17,959 nt of DNA from Collybiopsis luxurians FD-317 M1 (taxonomy: Eukaryota > Basidiomycota > Agaricomycetes > Agaricales > Omphalotaceae): assembly GCA_000827265.1 (NCBI GenBank), contig KN834786.1, positions 1-17,959 on the forward strand, in the 5' to 3' direction. How positions within the stretch are numbered: the stretch's first letter is position 1; each line of letters opens with the position of its first letter. Below, in pieces: positions 7,929-17,012 of this stretch. The translations under genes were made by a program, and so were the position numbers. The notes below the pieces were generated by a model, which ran no database searches, had not been told where the DNA came from, and worked only from the letters and a program-made list of their open reading frames with translations.

Positions 7929-10141
7929 TATCAGCGACGACGGTACATAAGCGACGGAATTTATCTGTCATATCAGTGCAGGCTAAAGTTCGAAAACATC
8001 AGAGATTTAAGGCACCTACCAGGGGCGTCAGCGAGAAACGAAGGGGTGGGCCAGGGACCATCATAAGCCATGATTTCAGCTTCGATTGTGGCCAATTCAG
8101 CAATATTAGTTCGCTCTAGCCAGTACGGCCTTCTGAACTCAGTGGATTCTTTGACTTGGACACCCTATAAATGTATTTGTGTGGTTTAAAGGACCGTGGA
8201 TGAGAGATAAGCGCGGCTGACCTTGTCAATTATAGTATCGAACATGCCCGTAATCTCCTTTTTCCCTGTGGGAGATATTTGGACCAGAGACGAATGTCGT
8301 TGGTGCTCGGAGTCTTTGGCGACAAAATCCCGAACGCATTCGGTCCCCAACGCGAATCGTGAAATTCGAGAGACGACCATGTGCTCGAGAAAGAATATCA
8401 AGCTTCCATCCGCGACGGCTTTATTCCTAGTAGGTATCGAGGTCAATATGTAGCAAGAGCAAAGGAGACCGGCAATTCCGCACGCATTCTGGTTCGGCTG
8501 CAAGACGTCTGTGTTCTTATTGAACAACGCCTTTATTTTTGAAGTCATATATGGACTTTGAGAATACCCTCCTACTAGCAATATCACCTTCCGAGCTATG
8601 AGTACGTTATTGAAATATCCCAGGAGATGGATGGGCGTACCGATAAGCGACGCCCATGTCGAGCAACCTCAACGATATATCGAATGATGGTGTCAGTGAT
8701 GGTACTGAGTGAATCCTGAAAAAACTCGGCCACCACAGAGCTATGTATACCATGAGCTTTTACTCCAGGAAGACTCGCAATTACTTACCCAGAAAGTTTC
8801 AGTTGACCAGACTTAATGTCGTGCACTTCATCAGTATCTCTCGATCTATTGCTAAAGCGGATATACTGAGGCTGGGTGGGGGTCGCAAAGCCTATTTTCG
8901 TCGTCTGGTCGAAAACCTTTGTGATTGCTGGCACTTCCTCTGCAAACTCAGAATCTCGCAGTTTTGCTAAAAGCAAACTTGTGGGTATTCCTCATCGACG
9001 ATGACTTTAAAACAGTACGGACCGGTGAAATGTTCCTCTGCTTTACGAGTAACAAAGACAGACCCTGCATAGCGACCTATGCACAACTTGTGAACTGAGA
9101 CTACTAACGAAGAGTGGGATGCTAGGGATCGTACATTCGGGAATCCACGCTTCTGCAAAACCGGTCGAGCCAGGATTCTGAATGTATCCGCTGAAATCTA
9201 CAGTTCCTCCGCCAGCATCCACAACCAGAATGGAATCACCAGCCTACAGAGCTCCAAATGATAAGTTTTCTCAAGCTAAGGACTACCAGAAGACGAAACA
9301 ACTCAACAGCGGCATCGGCCAGACGAGGAATTGTTGCCAGACAGAAATGAAGGCTTGACTCGCCCTCAGTCACAAAATGTAGACGATTTGAGTGCATGTT
9401 GCCAACTAGCGAGGCCTGTACACAAGCTTCTCGGAGCATCTGCTGCTCGACCCCTGCCCACCCATTGGGATGGGAGACTACATATTCGCGGGTGTAATGT
9501 CGAATAAGAGCGACTCCTTCTGGATATGACTCTCTAATGAAATTCTCTGCTTTTTTTACTAAGAATCCCAAATAGTCGGCGAAGACATATACAGGCCTTT
9601 TGTTCGGCGGCAGCGGCGGGAGGGAGTGGGAAGCTTGTGGTGACTTGATGTGTAGTTTAAACCTAAAGAGATCGTATAGCAATACGCCAGGTGTCAGTTC
9701 TCCCTGCAACGGAAAGATACATGAAAGAGATGAACCAAATGCATTTGAACCATCCTTTAGATCGAGCTTGCTCAATTATGTTTTCAGAAAGACACTCGGC
9801 TCCGATAGCAGCTACTTTTCCATTTGAATCGTAGTATATTATGGAAGGGATCTTGAAGCTGCCGTTGACAAGTTCTTGATGAGGAAACCTAGAAGTGTAT
9901 ATACGGTGAGAGACAATAACTTGGGGCGTTCGCGTATGCTTGTACCTTGTAACACCCCTTACTTCTGGGACTCTCCCATTTTCCAGAACGCTAAAAACAG
10001 TATGAGTGTGATATCCCGGAATCACGTATACTAATTTCACTCATACGTATAACTGATGGCGCTGAAGGTCGTGCCAACGTCCAATGCGAGGACCAGCTTC
10101 GAGCCAGTGCCTCGATACGGTTGCGGATTTGGGGGATACAT
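7744..10141 (-). CDS. Hsp70-like ATPase (HSPA12-type) with element-derived C-terminus
   Basis: Exons on the minus strand: 10141-10047, 9990-9946, 9888-9736, 9662-9287, 9243-9135, 9076-9023, 8966-8789, 8740-8641, 8587-8484, 8426-8222, 8164-8020, then 7964 onward. The actin-like ATPase landmarks are present: phosphate 1 DVGTTFS (residues 21-27), phosphate 2 VVDAGGGTVD (230-239) and the adenosine motif LLVGGYSQSPY (373-383). SHPNGW and FVTEGESSLHF are typical of the fungal HSPA12-like branch. These proteins lack the classical substrate-binding domain, and their clients are unknown. At codon 534 the gene runs into the element at 7131-7928. As it stands the frame reads 61 element-encoded residues and stops at 7744 (594 residues), replacing the native last 50. 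Activity is uncertain, but the ATPase core is complete. The donors GTTCAT (after 9736) and GTAGTC (after 9287) are weaker. Confidence 0.85.
8427..8483 (-). other. 57-nt stop-free intron in the Hsp70-like gene
   Basis: The donor is GC|GTGCGG after 8484 and the acceptor is CTACTAG before 8426. Splicing gives PNQNANKAVADG, which fits the family. The intron is exactly 19 codons long and carries no stop in the coding frame, so retention would insert 19 hydrophobic and Cys-rich residues without breaking the protein. Confidence 0.7.
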
Positions 10142-10349
10142 AATAGGCAGAGACGAAGCTGACTCTGAAAATGCCGCTTTATTTGTCCTTAAGCCGTCGA
10201 CGGCATTACAAATAGTGACTTATGCCTTTACCCCAATTGTCGAGAAGCAGTCTGCTGTAGAATTTCCATGGAATTCTTGAATGTTCGAGAACTGAAACGT
10301 GCTGGCATTTTGAGTATAATCTTTAAGTGATCCCGAGCTTTTCTTCTTC
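10142..10349. promoter_or_regulatory. Short divergent promoter region, Hsp70-like / coiled-coil gene
   Basis: Only 208 bp separate the Hsp70-like start codon (minus) from the coiled-coil gene start (plus), so the two promoters must overlap or be shared. The right-hand copy at about 12331-12563 keeps clear similarity (for example the ATTTGTCC…AAGCCGTCGACGGCATT block and the CCCCAATTGTCGAGAAGCAG block). No TATA box is evident. Confidence 0.5.
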
Positions 10350-11408
10350 ATGCCGCCAGCTTGGTTTACCCAGAAAATTAAAAAGCTGGAGAAGGAAGAC
10401 CACAGGAAGCAACTAGAAATCGACGAGTTGAGGGAACAGAATCAGAGATATCAAGTTGAAGTTGAAAAGCTGCGTAATTTACAAACCTCTACGAGGGGTG
10501 CAGCAGATCACGTCTACGACACGATCTCTGAAGCTGAAGTCGTGCAGTCTGCGCAGCTGCTCAATAATAGCATCCAGCAGGCAGCTGCTCTTATCGCAGA
10601 TTCTTGTCATTTTCCCAGCGTCGAGCCAACTCAGGATGCCTCTAGTCACGAAACCAGTCACGGTGGATGCCTGGAGCATACGTCCTTCTTGCTGTCCCTT
10701 CATCCAAAATTCGGAGATTTTTCGACGAAGTTCCAAAATGTCCTACAGCACATTATTGCCAGGCACTGTTTCGAGACAATCGAGCCGTGGACATCCGGGG
10801 ACGATCAAGGGACGGTAAACTGCGTCCTTGATAGAATCTTTCTGTTGTTGAAAGACAGCGATGGTAAGCAGTCAGCTTTGGCTGTAGCAAAACTGGAAGC
10901 GAAGTAAGCTTATATTCTTTGTTCAGAGCCTCCCTCTATGAAGAAGACGTGGAAGCGGCTGACCCGTTCCTATGGAAAGATGGTGCTCTCTCCTGACCAT
11001 CGCCTGGACTGGTTCCATCGAGCGCTGACTGGAGAAATTGCAAATGCTCTCTGGATTGCAGGAGCGGTGAATGATATTGAAGAAGGAGGAAAATTTGTCC
11101 AAGAGGGTGTCAAGGATTCTTTAGAGCAAATCTTTCGACGATGCCTCGAGCTTGAACAGGCGATCCTGGGTAGGCAGTCCGGAGATGTCCATCCGATCCT
11201 GCCCGGTCTCAACAGCAAATTCGATAACGCGCAAATGTACGTACTGATGGAAGGCCCGGAGGATCTTACGGACAATAAAGTAGCTTTTACGTGTGAATTA
11301 GGGCTCGCAGAGACAGTGCTTCATGCGGATGGCTCAAGCTTACTGAAAGTGCTTCTGCCGGCCGCTGTAATATTACAGCCGTGTCCAGTTATTGAACGTA
11401 GTAAGTAA
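10350..11408 (+). pseudogene. Coiled-coil hypothetical gene, left copy, split by an in-frame TAA
   Basis: The frame runs from ATG 10350 to a TAA at 10905-10907 (185 residues) and resumes in the same frame to the stop ending at 11408. Both halves align with the intact right copy (12564-13628). At the break this copy reads GAAGTAAGCTTATATTC where the other reads GAAGCTTATTATTC: a net gain of 3 nt that creates the stop. A splice from the GTAAGC to the next CAG would leave an intron of only about 25 nt, so I do not accept it. The N-terminus is also shorter (MPPAWF against 14 extra residues in the right copy). The rest is well preserved, so the 185-residue part might still be made. It ends with seven residues not found in the other copy. 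Confidence 0.75.
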
Positions 11409-11758
11409 GCGTCGAACCTGTTTTCCTTTAGGACCAGAAACTGATCTTCTGCAGAGACCTTTGCTACTTATAGGATGTTGGGTTTTGAATATCTTTTGAA
11501 AATGAATGCATAATTTTAAATTTATATTGTAGGATACGAACGCCGCCCTTTTATCAAAGTACCACATTAGTCAATTAGCGCTTTGGCGCTTGTTGTGGTG
11601 ACTCGTCTTTGTTGAAGGCAAGTTGAGGAGCCACTCGAAGCTGGTCCTCGATCTGATATGTCCTAAACGACTCAGTACACCTAGGTGCATCCATGGAACG
11701 CAGCGTCTTCAGCTTGAACAACCACCACCACCTTATCTACCGCCACAATCCGAATGAG
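11409..11758. other. Spacer between coiled-coil pseudogene and regulator relic
   Basis: This is recognisably homologous to 13629-14060 (shared blocks such as CCACTC…AAGCTGGTCCTCGATCT and CAACCACCACC…CCACCTTATCTACCGCC). It should hold the remains of the 3' region of one gene and the promoter of the next. It lacks about 80 bp present in the other copy. No gene was seen. Confidence 0.5.
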
Positions 11759-11986
11759 ATGTCATTGAACGTGTCTCCTAATCGTCCGAGTCCCACCGTT
11801 ACAGCCTGTAGCCAGAGAAGTCAAGGTTTGTTGCTCGTTACTGTTCTCCATTTTCATCACCTCATGGTAGATTTCTTTGTACGGTGTTCTGACGAACATC
11901 TTTCTTGTCAACGATGTGCTGATCGCCACCTCGAATGTCAATATCCAACAGGCCATGAATGTTTATCCCCCGACGATCACCGATCT
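11759..11986 (+). pseudogene. Relic of the Zn2Cys6 regulator (left copy)
   Basis: This corresponds to 14061-14308 of the intact regulator. The start MSLNV is still readable, but three lesions kill it. An 11-nt deletion removes the second zinc-binding Cys region and shifts the frame. The intron acceptor TACAG has become TACGG. The duplication breakpoint cuts the gene off at about 11986, after the zinc cluster. The second half of the cluster (CQRCADRHLECQYPTGH) is still visible in another frame. Confidence 0.85.
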
Positions 11987-11987
11987 G

Positions 11988-12330
11988 GCTTGCTCAATTA
12001 TGTTTGGAGCCGATAGCAGTTACATTTCCGTTCGGTTGAATCATAGTCATGGAGGGGATCCTAAACCTGCTGTTAACAAGCTCTTGATGAGGAAACCTAG
12101 AAGTGTATTTGCGGTAAGAGATAACGACGAAGGCTTTCGATCATAATTATGTTTGCACCTTGTAACACCCCTTACTTCGGGAACTCTCCTATTTTCGAGA
12201 ACGCTAGAAACAATATAGAAACGCTTACGATATTTTCACCCGTACGTATGGCTGATGGTACTGAAGGTCGTGCCAACGTCCAGTGCGAGGACAGCGCCTT
12301 GATATGGTTGCGGATTTAGGAGATATGTAG
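11988..12330 (-). pseudogene. Relic of the Hsp70-like gene 5' end (right copy)
   Basis: This matches exons 1-3 and introns 1-2 of the Hsp70-like gene (9766-10141). The start codon position has changed from ATG to ACA. A short deletion falls within the GTGSKL codons. About 14 nt are missing in exon 3 near 12006, and the gene ends at the duplication junction. The ALDVGTTF codons are still legible at about 12262-12290. It has no coding capacity. Confidence 0.82.
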
Positions 12331-12563
12331 TAGGCAGAGACAAAGCTGACTCTGAAAATGTCGCTTTATTTGTCCCTCAAGCCGTCGACGGCATTGCAAA
12401 TAGTGATTGTGATACTGAAGAAAGGTATGCATTTACCCCAATTGTCGAGAAGCAGTCTGCCGCAGAACTGCCGTGGAATTTTTGAATGTTCGAGAACTCA
12501 AACGTGTTGGTTTTGTTCTCTTTACCATAGTTCTATCCAGCTGGCGCGAACTTTTTCTTCTCT

Positions 12564-13628
12564 ATGACGCAAAGATCCCAAGACGCTAGCTCCAATCAGG
12601 AGAAAAGACCAGCTTGGTTTGCTATAAAAATTAAAAAGCTGGAGGAGGAAGACCAGAGGAAACAGTTAGAAATTGACGCGCTGAGGAAACAAAATCAGAT
12701 GTATCAGGCTGAAGTTGAAAACCTGCGTAATTTACAGACACATGCTGGGGGTCCACTGGAGCCAGTCTATGATACGATATCTGAGGCTGAGGTTGTCCAC
12801 TCTGCCCGACTCCTTAACAATAGCATCCAGGAGGCCGCTGCTTATATCGCAAATTCTTGTCATTTTGAGAGCACCGAGCCTCCTCAAGATGTGTATAGTC
12901 ACGAAACCAGTGGATTTCTGGAGCATGCCTCCTTCTTGCTGTCCCTCCATCCAAAATTCGGCATTTTTTCGACGAAATTCCAAAATGTCCTTCAGCACAT
13001 TATCGCCATGCACTGTTTCGAAACCATCAACTCGTGGACATTCGGGGATGATCAAAGAACGATAAACTGCTTCCTCGATAGAGTGTTTCTGTTCATGAAA
13101 GGCAGTAACGGTAAGCAGTCAGCTTTGACCATAGCAGAACAGGAAGCGAAGCTTATTATTCACTATTCAGAGCTTCCCTCCGTGAAGAACACGTGGAAGC
13201 GACTTACCCGTTCCTATGGGAAGATGGAGCTCTCTCCTAACTATCGTCTGGACTGGTTCCGTCAGATGCTAACTGGAGACATCGCAAATGTTCTCCGGAT
13301 TGCAGGAGCGGCGAAGGATGTTGATGACGGAGAAATCCGAGAGAGCCTCCAGCATTCTTTAGAACAAATCTTTCAGCGATGCCTCGAGCTTGAACAGGCG
13401 ATTCTGGGTAGACAGTCAACGGACATCCGCCTGATTTTACCTGGTCCCAACAGTGAATTCGATCGTATGCAAATGCACGTATTGATGACGGGAGAGGATA
13501 TCATGGCGGTCAGGAACAAAGTGGCTTTTACGTGCGAGATGGGTCTTGTAGAGACAGCGGATCATGCAGATGGTTCAAGCTCATACAAAGTACTTCTGCC
13601 GGCTGCTGTAATGCTACAGTCGTGTTAA
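12564..13628 (+). CDS. Uncharacterised basidiomycete coiled-coil protein (intact copy)
   Basis: A single intronless frame encodes 354 residues. Residues about 20-58 form a charged heptad-like coiled coil (IKIKKLEEEDQRKQLEIDA onward). A mostly helical middle follows (ARLLNNSIQEAAAYIANSC; SFLLSLHPKF). The C-terminal half contains NTWKRLTRSYGK, DIANVLRIAGAA, FQRCLELEQAILGRQ and a final strand-like LLPAAVMLQSC. From memory, this order (N-terminal coiled coil, a W-K/R-LTR motif, an AG motif, an LE-AI-G motif and a terminal hydrophobic strand) recurs in a large uncharacterised basidiomycete protein family. I cannot assign a function. No signal peptide or membrane helix is seen. Many in-phase differences from the left copy are conservative, suggesting constraint on this copy. 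Confidence 0.8.
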   Translation: MTQRSQDASSNQEKRPAWFAIKIKKLEEEDQRKQLEIDALRKQNQMYQAEVENLRNLQTHAGGPLEPVYDTISEAEVVHSARLLNNSIQEAAAYIANSCHFESTEPPQDVYSHETSGFLEHASFLLSLHPKFGIFSTKFQNVLQHIIAMHCFETINSWTFGDDQRTINCFLDRVFLFMKGSNGKQSALTIAEQEAKLIIHYSELPSVKNTWKRLTRSYGKMELSPNYRLDWFRQMLTGDIANVLRIAGAAKDVDDGEIRESLQHSLEQIFQRCLELEQAILGRQSTDIRLILPGPNSEFDRMQMHVLMTGEDIMAVRNKVAFTCEMGLVETADHADGSSSYKVLLPAAVMLQSC

Positions 13629-14060
13629 GTTATCAACCATGTTGGAGGTACGTGTCGAGCCTGTTTTCTTTTAGAACCAGGAACTGAACTTGGGTACGTA
13701 GTTGCTTAGGAAGTCGAAATTTGAATTTCTTTTGAAAACGAATGGATAATTTACGTTGTGTATATACGAAGCCCTTTTTGGTCAAAGTGCCACATTGGTA
13801 AAGTGGCGTTTGTTGTGAGTCTTTGTTGTGAAAAACATAGGAGCCACTCAAAGCTGGTCCTCGATCTTACGATATACGCCCTGAGCGCGTCAGTACACCC
13901 TCAGTTTCAATCGAGATCCTGTGCAACTAAAAATTGTGGCAAATTCAAATTACAAACACCATAATTTACCTGTTAAGGGTGCGTCCACCGAACGCACGCG
14001 TCTTCAACTTGAACCACCACCACCCACCACCACCTTATCTACCGCCTCAATCTGAACGAG
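13629..14060. other. Spacer and promoter of the Zn2Cys6 gene
   Basis: Homologous to 11409-11758 except for about 80 bp of extra AT-rich sequence at about 13908-13986, which is absent from the left copy. It has no obvious terminal repeats, so either an insertion here or a deletion in the other copy is possible. A CACCACCACC-type run lies at 14017-14033, upstream of the start codon. Confidence 0.45.
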
Positions 14061-14839
14061 ATGTCACTAGACGTTGCTCCTAATCGTCCGCGTCGCACTG
14101 TTATCGCCTGTACAAAGTGTAGACAAAGAAAAGTCAAGGTTTGTCGCTCGTTATCGTCCTGCCTTTTCACAACCTCATTGTAGATTTCTCTGTACAGTGT
14201 TCTGGCCAACATCCTTCTTGTCAGCGATGTACTGATCGCCACCTCGAATGCGAATATCCAACAGGCCATAAACGGGAAAAGCATTTATCCGCCGACGTTC
14301 ACCGATCTACTCAATCTGAACCAATCCCAAATCCCCTAAATGCTCGCCACCGTGGTGAATTCGAAGTCGGTAATTACGGCCAGCCTATGGAGCCACTTAA
14401 CCTGTCAGCAATGGAGCGTGCATCCCCTCCCCAAACATTTCCGCTTCACCATGGCCCCGTCGGCGTCTTCCCATACAGTTCTTTTTCAATCGGGATGCCT
14501 TGGCCACCTGCCGACCTTCCTCATCTTAATCCCGGTTTGGACTCCATGTCGCCTTATGGACCAGATGTTTCATATGACTCGCTTTATCTCCAACCCGAAC
14601 ATAACCCTTCGAAACTCTTTTTCAATCCGCTGGTTTCGACGCCATTCAATTTCACAGATTCAGCTCATTCCCCTTCCTCGTCCTACAGTCCGACGCAATA
14701 TCCTGGGGACTTGGCGCCCTTCGCCACTGTTAATGCCACGAGTGTTCGTCTTCCACATCAGTCATCGTCTGGTGGTCGTCGGCCTTCTCTCGAAGGATCA
14801 ATACTACTTCAGCCTTTGACTCATCCACCGTCCGTTTAG
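14061..14839 (+). CDS. Zn(II)2Cys6 transcription factor, small (239 residues)
   Basis: Exon 1 is 14061-14138 and exon 2 is 14198-14839, with a 59-nt intron (GTTTGT…TACAG). The intron falls inside the zinc cluster, between K26 and C27. Spliced, the N-terminus reads ACTKCRQRKVKCSGQHPSCQ and continues to C44. This gives the six cysteines of a fungal binuclear cluster at C17, C20, C27, C34, C37 and C44. The family binds DNA, usually CGG triplets. The remainder is Pro/Ser-rich with no fungal-specific middle homology domain, so the protein is much shorter than typical members and may be a minimal regulator. It lies downstream of the coiled-coil gene on the same strand. Targets are unknown. Confidence 0.88.
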
Positions 14840-15090
14840 GTTAATATTGTAGCGTCCGCTAACTCTTTCTTCTTTCTCCTTATAGCAGCTAATCGAACGG
14901 CCTATTTCTCCCTATAACCCACCTACATGCTTCCATGGCATTTTGTATTTTATGGTCACCATGTATTTTCCATACATACTCGGTACATTACTGTGTTCGA
15001 ATGCATATAATCAACCTAAAAAGTTGTCGAGAAGTTAGAATTAGTAGTGCTGATCGCGGGAAAATTTCGTATTGAAACTTTGTCTCCTGC

Positions 15091-17012
15091 ATGATCCCTC
15101 GTCCTCGAGCAATATCTCGGGATGAATTCATTCGGGTTTTTCGTCTCTGCAAACCTCTTGCTTCATGGCCTAAAACTATAGGTATCTACTATATCTTATC
15201 TACAAGTTATTGTTGTGACCTTTTGCAGCGGTTGGGAACTCTGGAGGACCAGATTCGACTGCTCTGTTGTTCCTCATCCGTCGCTGCCTTTCAGAAAATG
15301 CAAATGTCCCAAATCTCCCCCGGCGCGTCGTCTCCCTACACGTAAACCATAGTCTTCAAGCGGCATCCGAAAACATGGCAGAGCAGTGTATGAAAAACGC
15401 GAAAGCTCTATCCGTTGAACATCACAATTTCAAAATTCCTTGGTCAACGGAAAATTACCCAGAACTTCCACAGGAGGGGGCTGTTGAAGATACAGCTCGA
15501 AAAGCCAGGTTTCGTACGCTGTTCGAAGGCATGACCGAAACCAGCGCGACTGTATTGGCTTTGGGGCATCATGCGAACGATCAAGTCGAGACAGCGTTAA
15601 TGAGGATAATAAAGGGGTCTACGGCGGATGGAGCTTCGGGCATGAAGCACTGCAGAAGATGGGGCATGGATTTTGGTTACTTTGGTTCTGGGGGCCCCAT
15701 GGAGTACGAAGGAATGAGGAGATGGATAATTCGTCCGCTTTTGACTTTTCCCAAGGTGCGTAAATGATTGGTTATTTGGCAGTCGTCTGCTTCATGTTCA
15801 CGTCGCAAAAGGACAGACTGTTGGCTACCTGTGAAGAAAACGGGCTCCCATACGTCACTGATACAACAAATTTCCAGCCTGAAGTGACTCTTCGAAATGC
15901 TATCCGTAAATGGCTTGCCAATAATGGACAGCAAGACGAGGTACTTTTCGTTCCTTCCCGTTCTTGGTATCGATAGTTACCGTCCCTCTAGTCTGACAAA
16001 ATATATCTCAACGTCGACATTCTTAAGAAAAAGCTTGATGATTTGGAACTCGGTATCGATGTTTCGGCTGGAATAGCCCCCCTTTATCCTGCCATCAGTG
16101 CACTAGCTCTTCGAGCAGATGACGTTGACCATGAAGGTATGTCACTTCTCGTATACGTCTAATTCGTTCTCATCTGGCAATCCAGTGGATTTCATCCTTT
16201 CCCGCAACGCTCTTCGCGCACCTCCAAGCACATACTTGATCACCCACCGAACGTTGGAGTCCATAGAAAACCCCGAAGTCCAAAGGGCTGTCGTCTTGCG
16301 CATCCTCCGTTACGCCTCCTTTCACCCCTGGGGCTCTCTAGCGGCTCAAGTAAACCGCCGAGCTAATAGTATTTCCCAGATCGTGGAGAAGATATGGAAT
16401 GCCGATCCTTTCACTGCCCAGATCAGACCCTTCTGTGCGGGTGGAGGGGTTCTATGGTCACCCGTTGTCATCAAAGGAGATACCTTCCGCTTCGTCAATA
16501 ACACTGACGGTGGCGCGGATGTCAGTATCCGGGACTCCCAGAATTTCGGCTGGCTTGCTTCTCGTCAAAACCCTCCTAAGTATGGATCAATTTCCAAGCC
16601 GGGCGAAATGGAGCGGCTTCGAGTCGATATCACGTCCAGGATACTTTCAAGAATTGAAGCCGGATTCACCTCCCCGCTCGAGATTCTTTATGATAATCGT
16701 TTCCTCATCACCATCAACCTCTCCGAAATACCCTCGGATATCCAAAAGAGTATCAAGAATGGCGAGAGTGAAATCTGGCTTGTTCCGCAAACGAGGTGGT
16801 TCTGGCCGAAGGTTGTCCTGAAAACTTCTGGGAAACCGGACGACGTTACTCTTCATACGGCTGCTCAGTCGCCGAGGAAACTGGTCGATTTTCCGAACAT
16901 CGGTGCTAATGAGTTTGACCGATGGCAGAAGATTTATTGGAGGCCGTACGATAAGGAGATTGTGGCGCCGTGGATCGATGTGAGCTTCGAGAGACCGTTG
17001 ACTAGATTGTGA
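15091..17012 (+). CDS. tilS: tRNA(Ile)-lysidine synthase family protein (TilS), probably mitochondrial
   Basis: Exons: 15091-15181, 15229-15755, 15812-15940, 15992-16136 and 16186-17012, for 572 residues. The PP-loop ATP pyrophosphatase signature SGGPDS is at residues 35-40, split from the start by intron 1. HVNHSLQ (68-74), GHHANDQVET (143-152) and, in exon 3, NGLPYVTDTTNFQPEVTLRNAIR are the other standard TilS blocks. TilS enzymes use ATP and lysine to convert C34 of tRNA-Ile(CAU) to lysidine so that it reads AUA. In a fungus this would act on mitochondrial tRNA. The first 20 residues are Arg-rich with few acids, compatible with a targeting peptide. The C-terminal 270 residues are longer and more divergent than bacterial TilS. 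Start choice: first ATG giving a full PP-loop domain. Confidence 0.9.

Larger units (their letters stand above)
9766..11986. repeat. Tandem duplication, left copy (2221 bp)
   Basis: This segment and 11988-14308 share the same order: Hsp70-like 5' exons (minus), shared upstream region, coiled-coil gene (plus), spacer, Zn2Cys6 gene start (plus). The junction is visible at 11986/11988. There, sequence matching Zn2Cys6 exon 2 (…ACCGATCT, as at 14301-14308) changes abruptly to sequence matching Hsp70-like exon 3 (GCTTGCTCAATTATG, as at 9766-9780). This is what a direct tandem duplication with breakpoints inside both genes would leave. Many substitutions and small indels separate the copies, so the event is not recent. 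Confidence 0.88.
11988..14308. repeat. Tandem duplication, right copy (about 2321 bp)
   Basis: Partner of 9766-11986, offset 2222 bp at the left junction. It carries the Hsp70-like relic, the duplicated divergent promoter, the intact coiled-coil gene and the 5' half of the intact Zn2Cys6 gene. It is about 100 bp longer, mainly because of extra sequence at about 13908-13986 and at the start of the coiled-coil gene. Confidence 0.85.

Noticed and set aside
10905..10930. A tiny GTAAGC…CAG intron rescuing the left coiled-coil copy
   Set aside because: The intron would be about 25 nt, below the size seen in any other gene here, and the aligned right copy codes straight through the site.
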